Assembly: GCA_022777455.1 (NCBI GenBank)
Contig: JALFGI010000187.1
Coordinates: 1 to 15,655 of the forward strand
DNA from: Clostridiales bacterium
Lineage (GTDB): Bacteria > Bacillota_A > Clostridia > Oscillospirales > Oscillospiraceae
Reading direction: 5' to 3'
Length of the DNA stretch: 15,655 nt
Shown: positions 1-7,518 of the stretch, one piece after another
Layout of the letters: every line of letters begins with the position of its first letter
Numbering within the stretch: position 1 is the stretch's first letter
Notes under the pieces: model-generated
Told to the model about the DNA's origin: nothing
Databases searched by the model: none
What the model saw: only the letters and a program-made list of their open reading frames with translations
Made by a program: the position numbers and the translations under genes

Positions 1-31
1 ACGGCAGATACTCCTAAATAACCCCTAAAAT

Positions 32-62
32 ACAGCTGCCTCACCAAACGTGGGGCAGCTGT
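32..62. terminator. Intrinsic terminator hairpin of the upstream gene
   Basis: A 13-bp stem (positions 32-44 pairing with 50-62, one G.T wobble) closes a 5-nt loop. The + strand continues with a moderately T-rich tail (TATTATGTCTGTTT). On the - strand the stem is followed by TATTTTAGGGG, so it could act in both directions. No gene reaches into the first 80 bases, so this probably ends a gene lying left of the window. The T-tail is imperfect, which limits confidence. Confidence 0.55.
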
Positions 63-82
63 TATTATGTCTGTTTGTCCTT

Positions 83-299
83 CAAATTGTAATTTGACGG
101 GCAGATACGGCAGCACCCCTTGGCTCTCCCTTTGGGAGAGCTGTCAGCCGAACAGGCTGACTGAGAGGGTGCCGCAGTAAGATATTAGCACCCGAAATCA
201 ATCATGCCTGCCCTCTCAGTCTGCCCCTTACGGGGCAGCCAGCTCCCCCAGCGGGGGAGCCAAGTGGTGCGTCGGTTCCGGTCGCCAAATTACAATTTG
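83..299. repeat. Family A inverted-repeat element (MITE-like), copy A1
   Basis: A 217-bp non-coding element bounded by CAAATTGTAATTTG on the left and its reverse complement CAAATTACAATTTG on the right. Each arm of about 90 bp holds two hairpins. The left arm has GCTCTCCC-TTT-GGGAGAGC and GTCAGCC-GAAC-AGGCTGAC. The right arm, read in reverse, has GCTCCCCC-GCT-GGGGGAGC and GCCCC-GTAA-GGGGC. Both arms end in a shared GAGAGGG box. The middle (about 175-210) is AT-richer and unique. The reverse complement of the right arm closely matches the sequence beginning at 15514. No transposase is encoded, so a non-autonomous MITE or a dispersed palindromic repeat fits best. Confidence 0.85.
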
Positions 300-346
300 C
301 CGATTTGAGGGGCAAAAACGGCTCCGTGTCTCATCAAAAAAATGTA

Positions 347-375
347 TTGTGTTTCCATGCTTTTTTTGGTATAAT
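347..375 (+). promoter_or_regulatory. Sigma-A promoter of recJ
   Basis: A -35 element TTGTGT (347-352) and a perfect -10 TATAAT (370-375) are separated by exactly 17 bp. Transcription should start near 382. The promoter lies about 50 bp beyond repeat element A1 and its position decides the recJ start: any start codon upstream of about 382 would not be in the transcript. Confidence 0.8.
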
Positions 376-406
376 ATCTGGAAAAGCATTTTGGATGTGT
401 ATTGTT

Positions 407-2455
407 GTGAAATATGGAATTTGGAACGTATCGAAACCGGACCCCCAGGCGGTAGCCAGCCTGCGCCGGGGTGGGTATCCGGAACTGGCAGCGCGGATTC
501 TGGCTTCCCGGGGCATCACCGATCCCCAGGCGGCCCACGAAGCCCTGGACTGCAACTGCCCCCTGCCTTCTCCTTTTCTTCTGACGGAAATGGATGTGGC
601 CGCGGGACGGGTGGGCTGTGCCATCCACAGCCATGAAAAAATCGCTGTCTTCGGAGATTACGACGTGGACGGCATTACCGCCACCTGCCTGCTCACCGAT
701 TTTCTGCGCAGCTGCGGGGCGGACTGCGTCAGCTATATCCCCGGACGGTTGGAGGAGGGCTACGGCCTGAACCCCATCGCCATTCAGAGCCTCCACGACC
801 AGGGAGTGAAGCTCATCATCACCGTGGACTGCGGCATCACTGCCGTGGAAGAAGCGGAGCTCTGCCGCCGGCTGGGGATGGAGCTGGTGATCACCGACCA
901 CCATGAGTGCAAAGACCGGCTGCCCCAGGCCGTGGCCATTGTGGACCCCCACAAGCCCGGCGACACCTATCCTCACCGCTGCCTTTCCGGCGTGGCCCTG
1001 GCCTTCAAGCTGGCCTGCGCCCTCAGCGGAGACACGGAGCAGGTGCTGGAAAGCTATGCGGACATGGTGTGCCTTGGCACCGTGGCGGATGTGATTCCTT
1101 TGGTGGGGGAGAACCGGGTGTTTGTCTCCCGGGGCCTTGACTCCCTGCGCCATACCAAACGGCCGGGCCTTGCCGCGCTGATGAAGGAATGCGGCTGCGA
1201 CCCGGCAGCTCTGAACGCCTCGTCCATCGGTTTTATGCTGGCCCCCCGGATCAATGCCGCCGGCCGCATGGGCCAGATTGACCTGGCGGTGGACCTGTTC
1301 ATGACCCAGGACCGGGACCGGGCTGCCCAGGTGGCCAAAGGACTGTGTGACCTGAACCGCCAGCGCCAGCAAATCGAATCGGAGATTTACCGCCAGGCGG
1401 TATCCATGCTTCCCCCGGGCCAGGCGCCCGAGGCCATCGTGCTGGCGGATGAGAACTGGCATCAGGGCGTGGTTGGCATTGTGGCTAGCCGCATCGCCGA
1501 AGAATACGCCTGCCCCACCTTCCTGATCTGCCTGGATGGGGAGCACGGCAAGGCCAGCTCCCGCAGCCACGGAGGCTTCAACCTGTTCGCCTCCCTCACC
1601 GCTCTGTCTGACCTCCTGGAAAGCTACGGCGGCCACGAGCTGGCGGCGGGCTTTACCATCAACCGGAGCAACATTCCGGAGTTTCGCAAACAGGTCTGTG
1701 CATTGGCGGCGGAATTTTTTTCCGGTGAGACCCTGCGCACCAGCCTGGATGTGGACTGCGAGGTGCCCCCGGAGCTGATGACCCTGGCGGAATTCGACGC
1801 ACTGGAGATTCTGGAGCCCACGGGCAGCGGCTGCCCCAAGCCGGTGCTGATGCTCTCGGGTCTGGTGGTGGACCGGGTGACCATGGTGGGCGGCGGCAAG
1901 CACATGCGGCTGCGGCTGCGCCGGGACCGGCAGCTTTTCAACGCCATCTATTTTTCCGTGAATCCCGACACCGTGAACCTCCATGTGGGCGAAGTGGTGG
2001 ATGTGGCCTTCCTGCCCCAGGTGAACTGCTTCCAGGGTGACCGGCAGCTGCAGATGAACGTGACGGACATCCGCCCCAGCTGTGCCGCCCCCTGCGGCAC
2101 GGAAACCGCCCACTACCGGGCGCTGCTGGATGGCAGCCTTACCCCCGATGGGGCAAAGCTGCTCATTCCCAGCCGTGCAATGCTGGCCATCGTGTGGCGC
2201 TACCTCGCTTCGGTGCCCGGCAACGCCATTCAGGAGTCCCCCATGTGCCTGTGCCGGAAGATCGTCCGCTGGTCCGGAAAGCCCCTGGAGCTGGAGCAGC
2301 TGATGACCTGCCTGGATATTTTTCGGGATGTGGGCCTGCTGCAGCAGCAGCGAATGCACAAGTACATCACCATCCGCCTCACCCCCGGCACCGAAAAGGC
2401 GGACCTGAATCAAAGCGCCACCATGCAGCTTTTGCTGCATTGGATGAATCCTTAA
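407..2455 (+). CDS. recJ: Single-stranded-DNA-specific exonuclease RecJ
   Basis: RecJ is a cytoplasmic 5'-3' ssDNA exonuclease of the DHH phosphoesterase superfamily, used in recombination and repair. The 682-residue product shows the catalytic motif I GDYDVDG at about 83-89, the DHH motif at about 164-166, a GTVADVIPL segment near 224, LAPRINAAGRMG near 278 and the DHHA1 motif GGHELAAGF near 408. An OB-like, RecJ-specific C-terminal region follows. Length is normal for the family. The frame is open from 305, but the promoter at 347-375 rules that out. GTG 407 gives the RecJ-like beginning MKYGIWNVSKPD and is preferred; ATG 395 is the alternative, and both have weak ribosome sites. In relatives recJ usually precedes apt and rel; here a repeat cluster follows it directly. 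The function call is secure, the exact start is not. Confidence 0.95.
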   Translation: MKYGIWNVSKPDPQAVASLRRGGYPELAARILASRGITDPQAAHEALDCNCPLPSPFLLTEMDVAAGRVGCAIHSHEKIAVFGDYDVDGITATCLLTDFLRSCGADCVSYIPGRLEEGYGLNPIAIQSLHDQGVKLIITVDCGITAVEEAELCRRLGMELVITDHHECKDRLPQAVAIVDPHKPGDTYPHRCLSGVALAFKLACALSGDTEQVLESYADMVCLGTVADVIPLVGENRVFVSRGLDSLRHTKRPGLAALMKECGCDPAALNASSIGFMLAPRINAAGRMGQIDLAVDLFMTQDRDRAAQVAKGLCDLNRQRQQIESEIYRQAVSMLPPGQAPEAIVLADENWHQGVVGIVASRIAEEYACPTFLICLDGEHGKASSRSHGGFNLFASLTALSDLLESYGGHELAAGFTINRSNIPEFRKQVCALAAEFFSGETLRTSLDVDCEVPPELMTLAEFDALEILEPTGSGCPKPVLMLSGLVVDRVTMVGGGKHMRLRLRRDRQLFNAIYFSVNPDTVNLHVGEVVDVAFLPQVNCFQGDRQLQMNVTDIRPSCAAPCGTETAHYRALLDGSLTPDGAKLLIPSRAMLAIVWRYLASVPGNAIQESPMCLCRKIVRWSGKPLELEQLMTCLDIFRDVGLLQQQRMHKYITIRLTPGTEKADLNQSATMQLLLHWMNP

Positions 2456-2463
2456 ATTTTTGC

Positions 2464-2556
2464 CACGCTGCTGTAGGGGAGGATATGATCCTCCTGTGCG
2501 GTATAAATCCACGATCGTGAATCGGGGCGGGCGAATTCGCACAACATTCCGATCAG
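2464..2556. repeat. Family B element, truncated left unit of composite B1
   Basis: Starts nine bases after the recJ stop with the family B terminus CACGCTGCTGTAGGGGAGG. It has the terminal hairpin GGAGGAT-ATG-ATCCTCC (2478-2494) and a diverged version of the internal core (GGGCGGGCGAATTCG). It then breaks off where a complete second unit starts at 2557. This looks like an older copy interrupted or replaced by a newer one. Confidence 0.7.
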
Positions 2557-2711
2557 ACTGCAGGGGAGAATATTATCCTCCCGCGCAGTACAACCCAACG
2601 ACCATAAACCAGGTTGGGCGAATCCGTACCACGTCGGACAAAGTGCCATTCAACCAAACGCTCAGATTTCTCACCTGGCGGGAGGCTAATAGCCTCCCCT
2701 GCAGTGGCGTG
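2557..2711. repeat. Family B element, complete unit of composite B1
   Basis: A complete unit bounded by ACTGCAGGGGA and its reverse complement TCCCCTGCAGT, extending to GGCGTG at 2711, which mirrors the CACGC at 2464. Left and right ends carry terminal hairpins (GGGAGAAT-ATT-ATCCTCCC and GGGAGGCT-AAT-AGCCTCCC). The internal core AGGTTGGGCGAATCCGTAC and the segment CATTCAACCAAAC recur in copies B2 and B3. No real reading frame is present. Together with the 90 bases after it, this fills the recJ-rel gap; I see no convincing rel promoter there, only a short GGGG-CTTG-CCCC hairpin near 2759-2770. Confidence 0.85.
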
Positions 2712-2795
2712 TGCGTTATTTGTACCCGACATGAGTATGTTACGTTAACCGCGGGAAAGGGGCTTGCCCCCAGAACGAAAGAGAGCTGATCTATC

Positions 2796-4985
2796 TTGGA
2801 AACCTTTGAAGAACATTATGATTCCATGTGTGCCGCCATTGCCCGGAGAATGCCCACTGCGGACATGGACCTGATCGATAAGGCCGTCCACTATGCCGAC
2901 GACAAGCACCGCCAGCAGAAGCGCAAGGATGGCTCTCCCTACATCATCCATCCTTTGGCCGTGGCGGAGATCGTGGTGGAAATGGGCCTGGATATGGATG
3001 CCATCCTGGGCGCCCTGCTCCACGACTGCATCGAGGATACCGACGCCTCCCACGAGGAGATCGAAAAGCTCTTCGGCGCCACCGTTGCCGAGTTGGTGGA
3101 GGGTGTTACCAAGCTGACCCGGGCCAATTTCTCCTCCACCGAGGAGGCCCAGATGGAGAACCTGCGCAAGATGTTCATGGCCATGAGTAAGGACATCCGG
3201 GTGGTGCTGATCAAAATCGCCGACCGGCTCCACAATATGCGCACCATGCAGTACCAGTCCCCCGCCAAGCAGATCATCAAATGCAAGGAGACCATGGACG
3301 TCTATGCCCCCCTGGCCCACCGGCTTGGTATGCAGAAGATGAAATGGGAGCTGGAGGATACCTCCCTTCGTTACCTGGCCCCCAAGGAATATACGGAGAT
3401 TACAAATTATCTCCAGGCCCACCGGGAAAAGGACGAGGCATTCATGCAGTCCATCCAGTTCAAAATCACCGACCGGCTCAACGCCATGGGCATCCAGAAC
3501 ACCACCTACGGCCGCATCAAGCATGTGTATTCCATCTACCGGAAGATGGTGTCCCAGGACAAGACCATGGACCAACTCTATGACATTTACGCATTCCGGG
3601 TGATTGTGAACTCCATCCCGGACTGCTACAACGTGCTGGGCCACATCCACGATTTGTTCAACCTGGTGCCCGGCCGGTTCAAGGACTACATCTCCACCCC
3701 CAAGCCCAATATGTACCAGTCTCTGCACACCACCGTCATCGGCTCCGAGGGCATCCCCTTCGAGGTGCAGATCCGTACCTGGGACATGCACGAGACGGCG
3801 GAATACGGCATCGCCGCCCACTGGAAATACAAGCAGGGCACCGGCTCCGGCACGGAGAAGGACTTCGAGTGGGTGCGCCGCCTGCTGGAGAGCCAGCAGG
3901 ACGCGGACGCGGAGGAGTACGTCCAGTCCCTGAAAATCGATATGTTTGACGATGAGGTATTCGTCTTTACCCCCAAGGGCCGCATCGTCTCCCTGCCCTC
4001 CGGCTCCACCCCCATCGATTTTGCCTATGCCATCCATTCCGGGGTGGGCAACTCCATGATCGGCGCCAAGGTGAATAACCGCATCGCCAACATCGACACC
4101 CCCCTGACCAACGGCGACATTGTGGAGATCATCACCTCCAAAACCGCCAAGGGCCCCAGCCGGGACTGGCTGAACATCTGCCAGAGCAACCAGGCCAGAA
4201 CCAAGATCAAGCAGTGGTTCAAGAAGGAGAAGCGGGAGGAGAACATCGTCCACGGAAAGTCCTCCTTCGAGTCGGAGATGAAGCGGGTGGGCCTGCCCCT
4301 GTCCGCCCTCACCGACGAGGAGCTGGAGCCCCATCTGCTGAAAAAGCTTGCCTTCGACAGCTGGGACGATATGTATGCCGCCATCGGCTACGGCGGCCTG
4401 ACTGCCGTGAAGGCCGTGGGCAGAATCCGGGATGATGTTTCCCGGGCTGTCAAAGCCCAGACCGCGGAGCGGAATGTCAGCCCCCTGCGCTTAAACCCGG
4501 ATTCCGAGGCGGTGAAGCAGAACCGCCATGCGGTGAACGGGGTGATCGTGGAGGATATTGATTCCTGCATGATCAAATTTGCAAAATGCTGCACCCCCGT
4601 GCCCGGAGATTCCATCGTGGGATTCATCACCAAGGGCTTCGGCGTCTCCGTCCACCGGGCGGACTGCCCCAATGCCCAGAACCGGGACGATCCCCGGCAG
4701 GCCGCCCGCTGGGTGCGGGTGCGCTGGGCCTCCCAGGAGGAGCAGCCCTTCGAGACCACCCTGGAGCTGGATTGCCTGACCCGGGACGGCATTGTGCTGG
4801 ATGTGGCCACCGTGCTCACCACCGCCCGGGTGCGGGTGAAGGAGTTGGCTGCCAAGGATTTGCCCGGCGGCAGAAGCACCTGCCTGATCCGCTTTGAAGT
4901 GAAGAACGTGGCCGAGCTGGAGGCCATCCGCAACCGGCTGCTGAACATTCGGGATGTCACCGGCTCCCGGAGAGGACAGAACTAA
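2796..4985 (+). CDS. relA: Bifunctional (p)ppGpp synthetase/hydrolase Rel (RelA/SpoT family)
   Basis: Makes and degrades the stringent-response alarmone (p)ppGpp in the cytoplasm and senses starved ribosomes through its C-terminal half. The 729-residue protein has the full Rel layout. The HD hydrolase domain shows IHP with H52, LLHDCIEDT with H76-D77, and DRLHN at 143-147. The synthetase domain has GRIKHVYSIYRKM at about 239-251 and the RFKD motif at 294-297. RFKD is the RxKD form typical of bifunctional Rel, rather than the ExDD of monofunctional RelA. A TGS domain (about 385-450), a zinc-finger/RIS region with FAKCCTPVPGD (C598, C599) and HRADC (H620, C624), and a C-terminal ACT domain (about 650-729) follow. 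The start is a TTG with AGAGAG about ten bases upstream; it fits the usual Rel N-terminus better than the next ATG at 2826. dtd follows after a single base. Confidence 0.96.
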   Translation: METFEEHYDSMCAAIARRMPTADMDLIDKAVHYADDKHRQQKRKDGSPYIIHPLAVAEIVVEMGLDMDAILGALLHDCIEDTDASHEEIEKLFGATVAELVEGVTKLTRANFSSTEEAQMENLRKMFMAMSKDIRVVLIKIADRLHNMRTMQYQSPAKQIIKCKETMDVYAPLAHRLGMQKMKWELEDTSLRYLAPKEYTEITNYLQAHREKDEAFMQSIQFKITDRLNAMGIQNTTYGRIKHVYSIYRKMVSQDKTMDQLYDIYAFRVIVNSIPDCYNVLGHIHDLFNLVPGRFKDYISTPKPNMYQSLHTTVIGSEGIPFEVQIRTWDMHETAEYGIAAHWKYKQGTGSGTEKDFEWVRRLLESQQDADAEEYVQSLKIDMFDDEVFVFTPKGRIVSLPSGSTPIDFAYAIHSGVGNSMIGAKVNNRIANIDTPLTNGDIVEIITSKTAKGPSRDWLNICQSNQARTKIKQWFKKEKREENIVHGKSSFESEMKRVGLPLSALTDEELEPHLLKKLAFDSWDDMYAAIGYGGLTAVKAVGRIRDDVSRAVKAQTAERNVSPLRLNPDSEAVKQNRHAVNGVIVEDIDSCMIKFAKCCTPVPGDSIVGFITKGFGVSVHRADCPNAQNRDDPRQAARWVRVRWASQEEQPFETTLELDCLTRDGIVLDVATVLTTARVRVKELAAKDLPGGRSTCLIRFEVKNVAELEAIRNRLLNIRDVTGSRRGQN

Positions 4986-4986
4986 C

Positions 4987-5451
4987 ATGAGAGCTGTTTT
5001 AACAAGAGTGAAGTATGCTTCCGTTACCATTGACGGAGAAGTGGTGGGAAAAATCGGCCCCGGCTTTCTCATTCTGCTGGGGGTTGGCCCGGAGGATACG
5101 GAGAAGGAATGCCGTGTTCTCGCGGAAAAGGCCCTGGGACTGCGGGTTTTCGAGGACGAAAACGGCAAAATGAACCTGGGACTGGAGCAGGTGGGGGGTC
5201 AGGTGCTGGTGGTGAGCCAGTTCACCCTCTACGGCAACTGCCGCAAGGGCCGCCGGCCCAGCTTTGCCGAGGCTGCCGGTCCGGAGCTGGGTAATGCACT
5301 GTACGAAAAGTTCCTGTCCATCTGCGAAGAACTGGGCTACCCGCCCCAGCATGGCCGCTTCGGCGCGGACATGAAGGTGGAGTCCTTAAACGACGGCCCC
5401 GTCACCTTGATCCTGGACACCGACCAGCTGATGAATACCCCCAGACACTGA
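4987..5451 (+). CDS. dtd: D-aminoacyl-tRNA deacylase (D-Tyr-tRNA deacylase)
   Basis: Hydrolyses D-amino acids mischarged on tRNA, a chirality proofreading step in the cytoplasm. The 154-residue length is typical. The two active-site signatures are present: SQFT at 77-80, inside VVSQFTLYGNCRKGRRPSF, and NDGPVT at 135-140, which includes the Gly-Pro pair (G137-P138) placed across the dimer in this family. The ATG lies one base after the rel stop, with GGAGAGGA about ten bases upstream inside the rel coding end, so the two are cotranscribed and probably translationally coupled. The rel-dtd order is conserved across Firmicutes. Usual family positions read ADTRKG where this protein has GNCRKG, a minor change outside the catalytic residues. 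Confidence 0.95.
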   Translation: MRAVLTRVKYASVTIDGEVVGKIGPGFLILLGVGPEDTEKECRVLAEKALGLRVFEDENGKMNLGLEQVGGQVLVVSQFTLYGNCRKGRRPSFAEAAGPELGNALYEKFLSICEELGYPPQHGRFGADMKVESLNDGPVTLILDTDQLMNTPRH

Positions 5452-5484
5452 GCGGTGTATTCAATTCTAAAAAGGAGAATCCCC

Positions 5485-6069
5485 ATGGAAATTACGGTTT
5501 TGACTTTGGGCGGCTATATGACCAATTGTTATATCCTCCGGCAGGAGGCTTCCTCCAAGTGCCTCATCATTGACCCGGGGTATGAAGCCGGGCGGATTCT
5601 TTCCGTTTTGCAGCAAAAGCAGTTGGAGCCGGAGGCCATCCTGCTGACCCACGGTCACTTTGACCATGTGGGTGCGGTGCAGGACCTGGCCGCGGAGACG
5701 GACTGCGACGTTTACATTGCCGAAGCCGACCTGAGTCTGCCCCCCATGATCACGAACGGAAAACTGTACTATACCCATACCTATCCCGCCTCGGGAACGC
5801 TGAACCTGGCTGGGCTGGCCATCCGCGTCCTTCCCACCCCGGGGCATACCCCCGGCTCGGTTTGCCTGCTGGTGGAGGACACCATGTTCTCCGGAGATAC
5901 CCTGTTCCAGGGCAGCTGCGGGCGCACGGATCTGCCCGGCGGAAGCTGGGAGCAGATTGCAGCCTCTCTGAAAACGCTGGCCGCTCTCCCCGGGGACTAC
6001 CGGGTGCTCCCCGGCCATGGGGGCGAAACTACCCTGGATCGGGAGCGGCAAAGCAATCCCTACCTGTAA
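5485..6069 (+). CDS. Metallo-beta-lactamase fold hydrolase (GloB/YqgX-like)
   Basis: A stand-alone 194-residue metallo-hydrolase of the hydroxyacylglutathione-hydrolase-like branch. The complete binuclear metal site is visible: THGHFDH (H56, H58, D60, H61), H121 in PTPGHTPGS, D138 in FSGDTLF, and H178 in LPGHGG. The N-terminal segment GGYMTNCYIL, then IIDPG, is typical of small YqgX/GloB-like members, which act on thioesters such as S-lactoylglutathione or unknown thiol conjugates. The substrate cannot be assigned here. ATG 5485 is set by AAGGAG at 5472-5477; an earlier in-frame ATG at 5455 has no ribosome site. It lies 33 bases after dtd and directly before hemZ, an arrangement found in many Clostridia. 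It lacks the extra C-terminal domain of classical glyoxalase II. Confidence 0.9.
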   Translation: MEITVLTLGGYMTNCYILRQEASSKCLIIDPGYEAGRILSVLQQKQLEPEAILLTHGHFDHVGAVQDLAAETDCDVYIAEADLSLPPMITNGKLYYTHTYPASGTLNLAGLAIRVLPTPGHTPGSVCLLVEDTMFSGDTLFQGSCGRTDLPGGSWEQIAASLKTLAALPGDYRVLPGHGGETTLDRERQSNPYL

Positions 6070-6081
6070 GGAGCGAAGAGC

Positions 6082-7500
6082 ATGAATCTGACCCTTTCCG
6101 GTCACGACGACCGCTACGCCGTGGAGCAGCTGCTGCTGTCCCTGTTTCCGGAGAATACCCCCCTGGAGGCGGTGTCCTCTCTGCACCGGGGGGAAGTCTG
6201 GATCACGGCCCGGGCCTCCATTACCCTGGATGGAAAAACCGTCCAGGCTGTCCGGCGGCTGAAAACCGCAGACGAGACCGTCCGCCTGCGCAGAAGGGCA
6301 TTGCAGCAGAGCGTTTATCTGGCTGCCGTCCAGCTTCTGCCCACCCAGCCCGCCTGGGGGGCTTTGGCCGGCGTGCGGCCCACCAAAATCACCACCAAGC
6401 ACCTGCTGGAAGGGGGCACCCCCCAATCCGCCGACAAACTCCTGAAGGATGTGTACTTCGTCACCCCGGAGCGGCGGAAGCTGGCGGTGCAGTGCTCTCA
6501 GTCCACGGTGAAAGCGGCCCGGCTGCTGGAACCACAGGACATTTCCCTGTATGTGGGCATTCCCTTCTGCCCCACCCGCTGCACCTATTGCAGCTTCGTC
6601 AGCCGGACGGTGGGGAAGAAGACCGAGCTGCTGGAGCCCTACCTGAATGCCCTTTTGAAAGAAATTGAAATCACTGGCGCTCTGCTGGCAAAATCCGGCC
6701 GCCGGGTGCGTACCATTTACATAGGAGGCGGCACTCCTTCCACCCTGTCCACCCCGCAGCTGGGGCGACTGATGGATGCCATCGCTGCCGCTTTCGATTT
6801 ATCAAACTGCCTGGAATTCACTGTGGAGGGCGGAAGGCCGGATACCCTGGATGAAGAGAAGCTCCGGGCCATTCGTGTCCACGGAGCAAACCGCATGAGC
6901 ATCAACCCCCAGACCATGGAGGATTCCGTGCTCCGGGCCTGCGGCAGACCCCACAAGGCCGGGGACATCGTCCGGGCCTATCACCAGGCGGTGGCGGCGG
7001 GGTTTGACGCCATCAACATGGACTTGATCGCCGGGCTGCCGGAGGACACCGTAGAGGGCTTCTGCCGCAGTCTGGACGCTGTGGCAGCACTGAACCCCTC
7101 CAATATCACCGTCCACACCCTGGCGCTGAAAAAGGGGGCCGACCTGTTTGAAAAGCGGGGGAGCCTGCCCGCTGCCGAAGAGGTGACGGAAATGGTGGCC
7201 TATGCCAACAAGACCCTGTCCGCCTTGGGCTACAAGCCCTACTATTTGTACCGCCAGAAGTATATGTCCGGCTCCTTCGAGAACGTGGGCTGGAGTCGGG
7301 ATGGAATGGACTGCCTGTACAACATCTACATGATGGAGGAGGTTCACACCATCCTCTCCCTGGGTGGCGGCGGGATGAACAAGGTCAATCTTCCCGACGG
7401 CCATCTCCAGCGCTTCCACAACCCCAAATTCCCGGAGCAGTACATCGAACTTCTCCCCCGGGTGCTGGAACAGAAGAAAGAGCTGTTTGAATTGCTATAA
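6082..7500 (+). CDS. hemZ: Coproporphyrinogen III dehydrogenase-like radical SAM protein HemZ
   Basis: A radical SAM enzyme of the HemN/HemZ group, annotated as an oxygen-independent coproporphyrinogen oxidase paralogue in the heme pathway. The 472-residue protein has a HemZ-type N-terminal region with LAGVRPTKI (about 95-103). The CxxxCxYC cluster motif follows (C163, C167, C170 in CPTRCTYCSF) and binds the 4Fe-4S cluster. GGGTPS at 215-220 matches the SAM-binding glycine motif, and SINPQTMED and MDLIAGLPED belong to the barrel. The ribosome site AAGGAG overlaps the stop codon of the upstream hydrolase gene, so the two are coupled. Biochemical activity of HemZ proteins is less certain than that of HemN, and no other heme gene is in the window, so the heme role is family knowledge rather than something seen here. 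Confidence 0.93.
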   Translation: MNLTLSGHDDRYAVEQLLLSLFPENTPLEAVSSLHRGEVWITARASITLDGKTVQAVRRLKTADETVRLRRRALQQSVYLAAVQLLPTQPAWGALAGVRPTKITTKHLLEGGTPQSADKLLKDVYFVTPERRKLAVQCSQSTVKAARLLEPQDISLYVGIPFCPTRCTYCSFVSRTVGKKTELLEPYLNALLKEIEITGALLAKSGRRVRTIYIGGGTPSTLSTPQLGRLMDAIAAAFDLSNCLEFTVEGGRPDTLDEEKLRAIRVHGANRMSINPQTMEDSVLRACGRPHKAGDIVRAYHQAVAAGFDAINMDLIAGLPEDTVEGFCRSLDAVAALNPSNITVHTLALKKGADLFEKRGSLPAAEEVTEMVAYANKTLSALGYKPYYLYRQKYMSGSFENVGWSRDGMDCLYNIYMMEEVHTILSLGGGGMNKVNLPDGHLQRFHNPKFPEQYIELLPRVLEQKKELFELL

Positions 7501-7518
7501 CGGAAAGGACACATTTTT

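Noticed and set aside
83..299. CRISPR array or tRNA cluster at the left edge
   Set aside because: The repeated units are inverted rather than direct, with no regular spacers, and the hairpins do not form a cloverleaf or carry a T-arm motif.
290..2542. A 750-codon open frame on the - strand opposite recJ, and similar long frames opposite rel (2745-4334), the flippase (8723-10033) and the binding protein (13219-14355)
   Set aside because: The translations are low in complexity, rich in His, Gly and Gln and show no family motif. They are shadows caused by high GC at third codon positions of well-supported genes on the + strand.
2460..2789. Small frames inside the family B repeats (for example MxPFNQTLR...TWREA peptides on + and CPT.YGFAQPGL peptides on -)
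   Set aside because: The same peptides recur only because the DNA repeat recurs, frames are broken differently in each copy, and the sequence is conserved as hairpins rather than codons.
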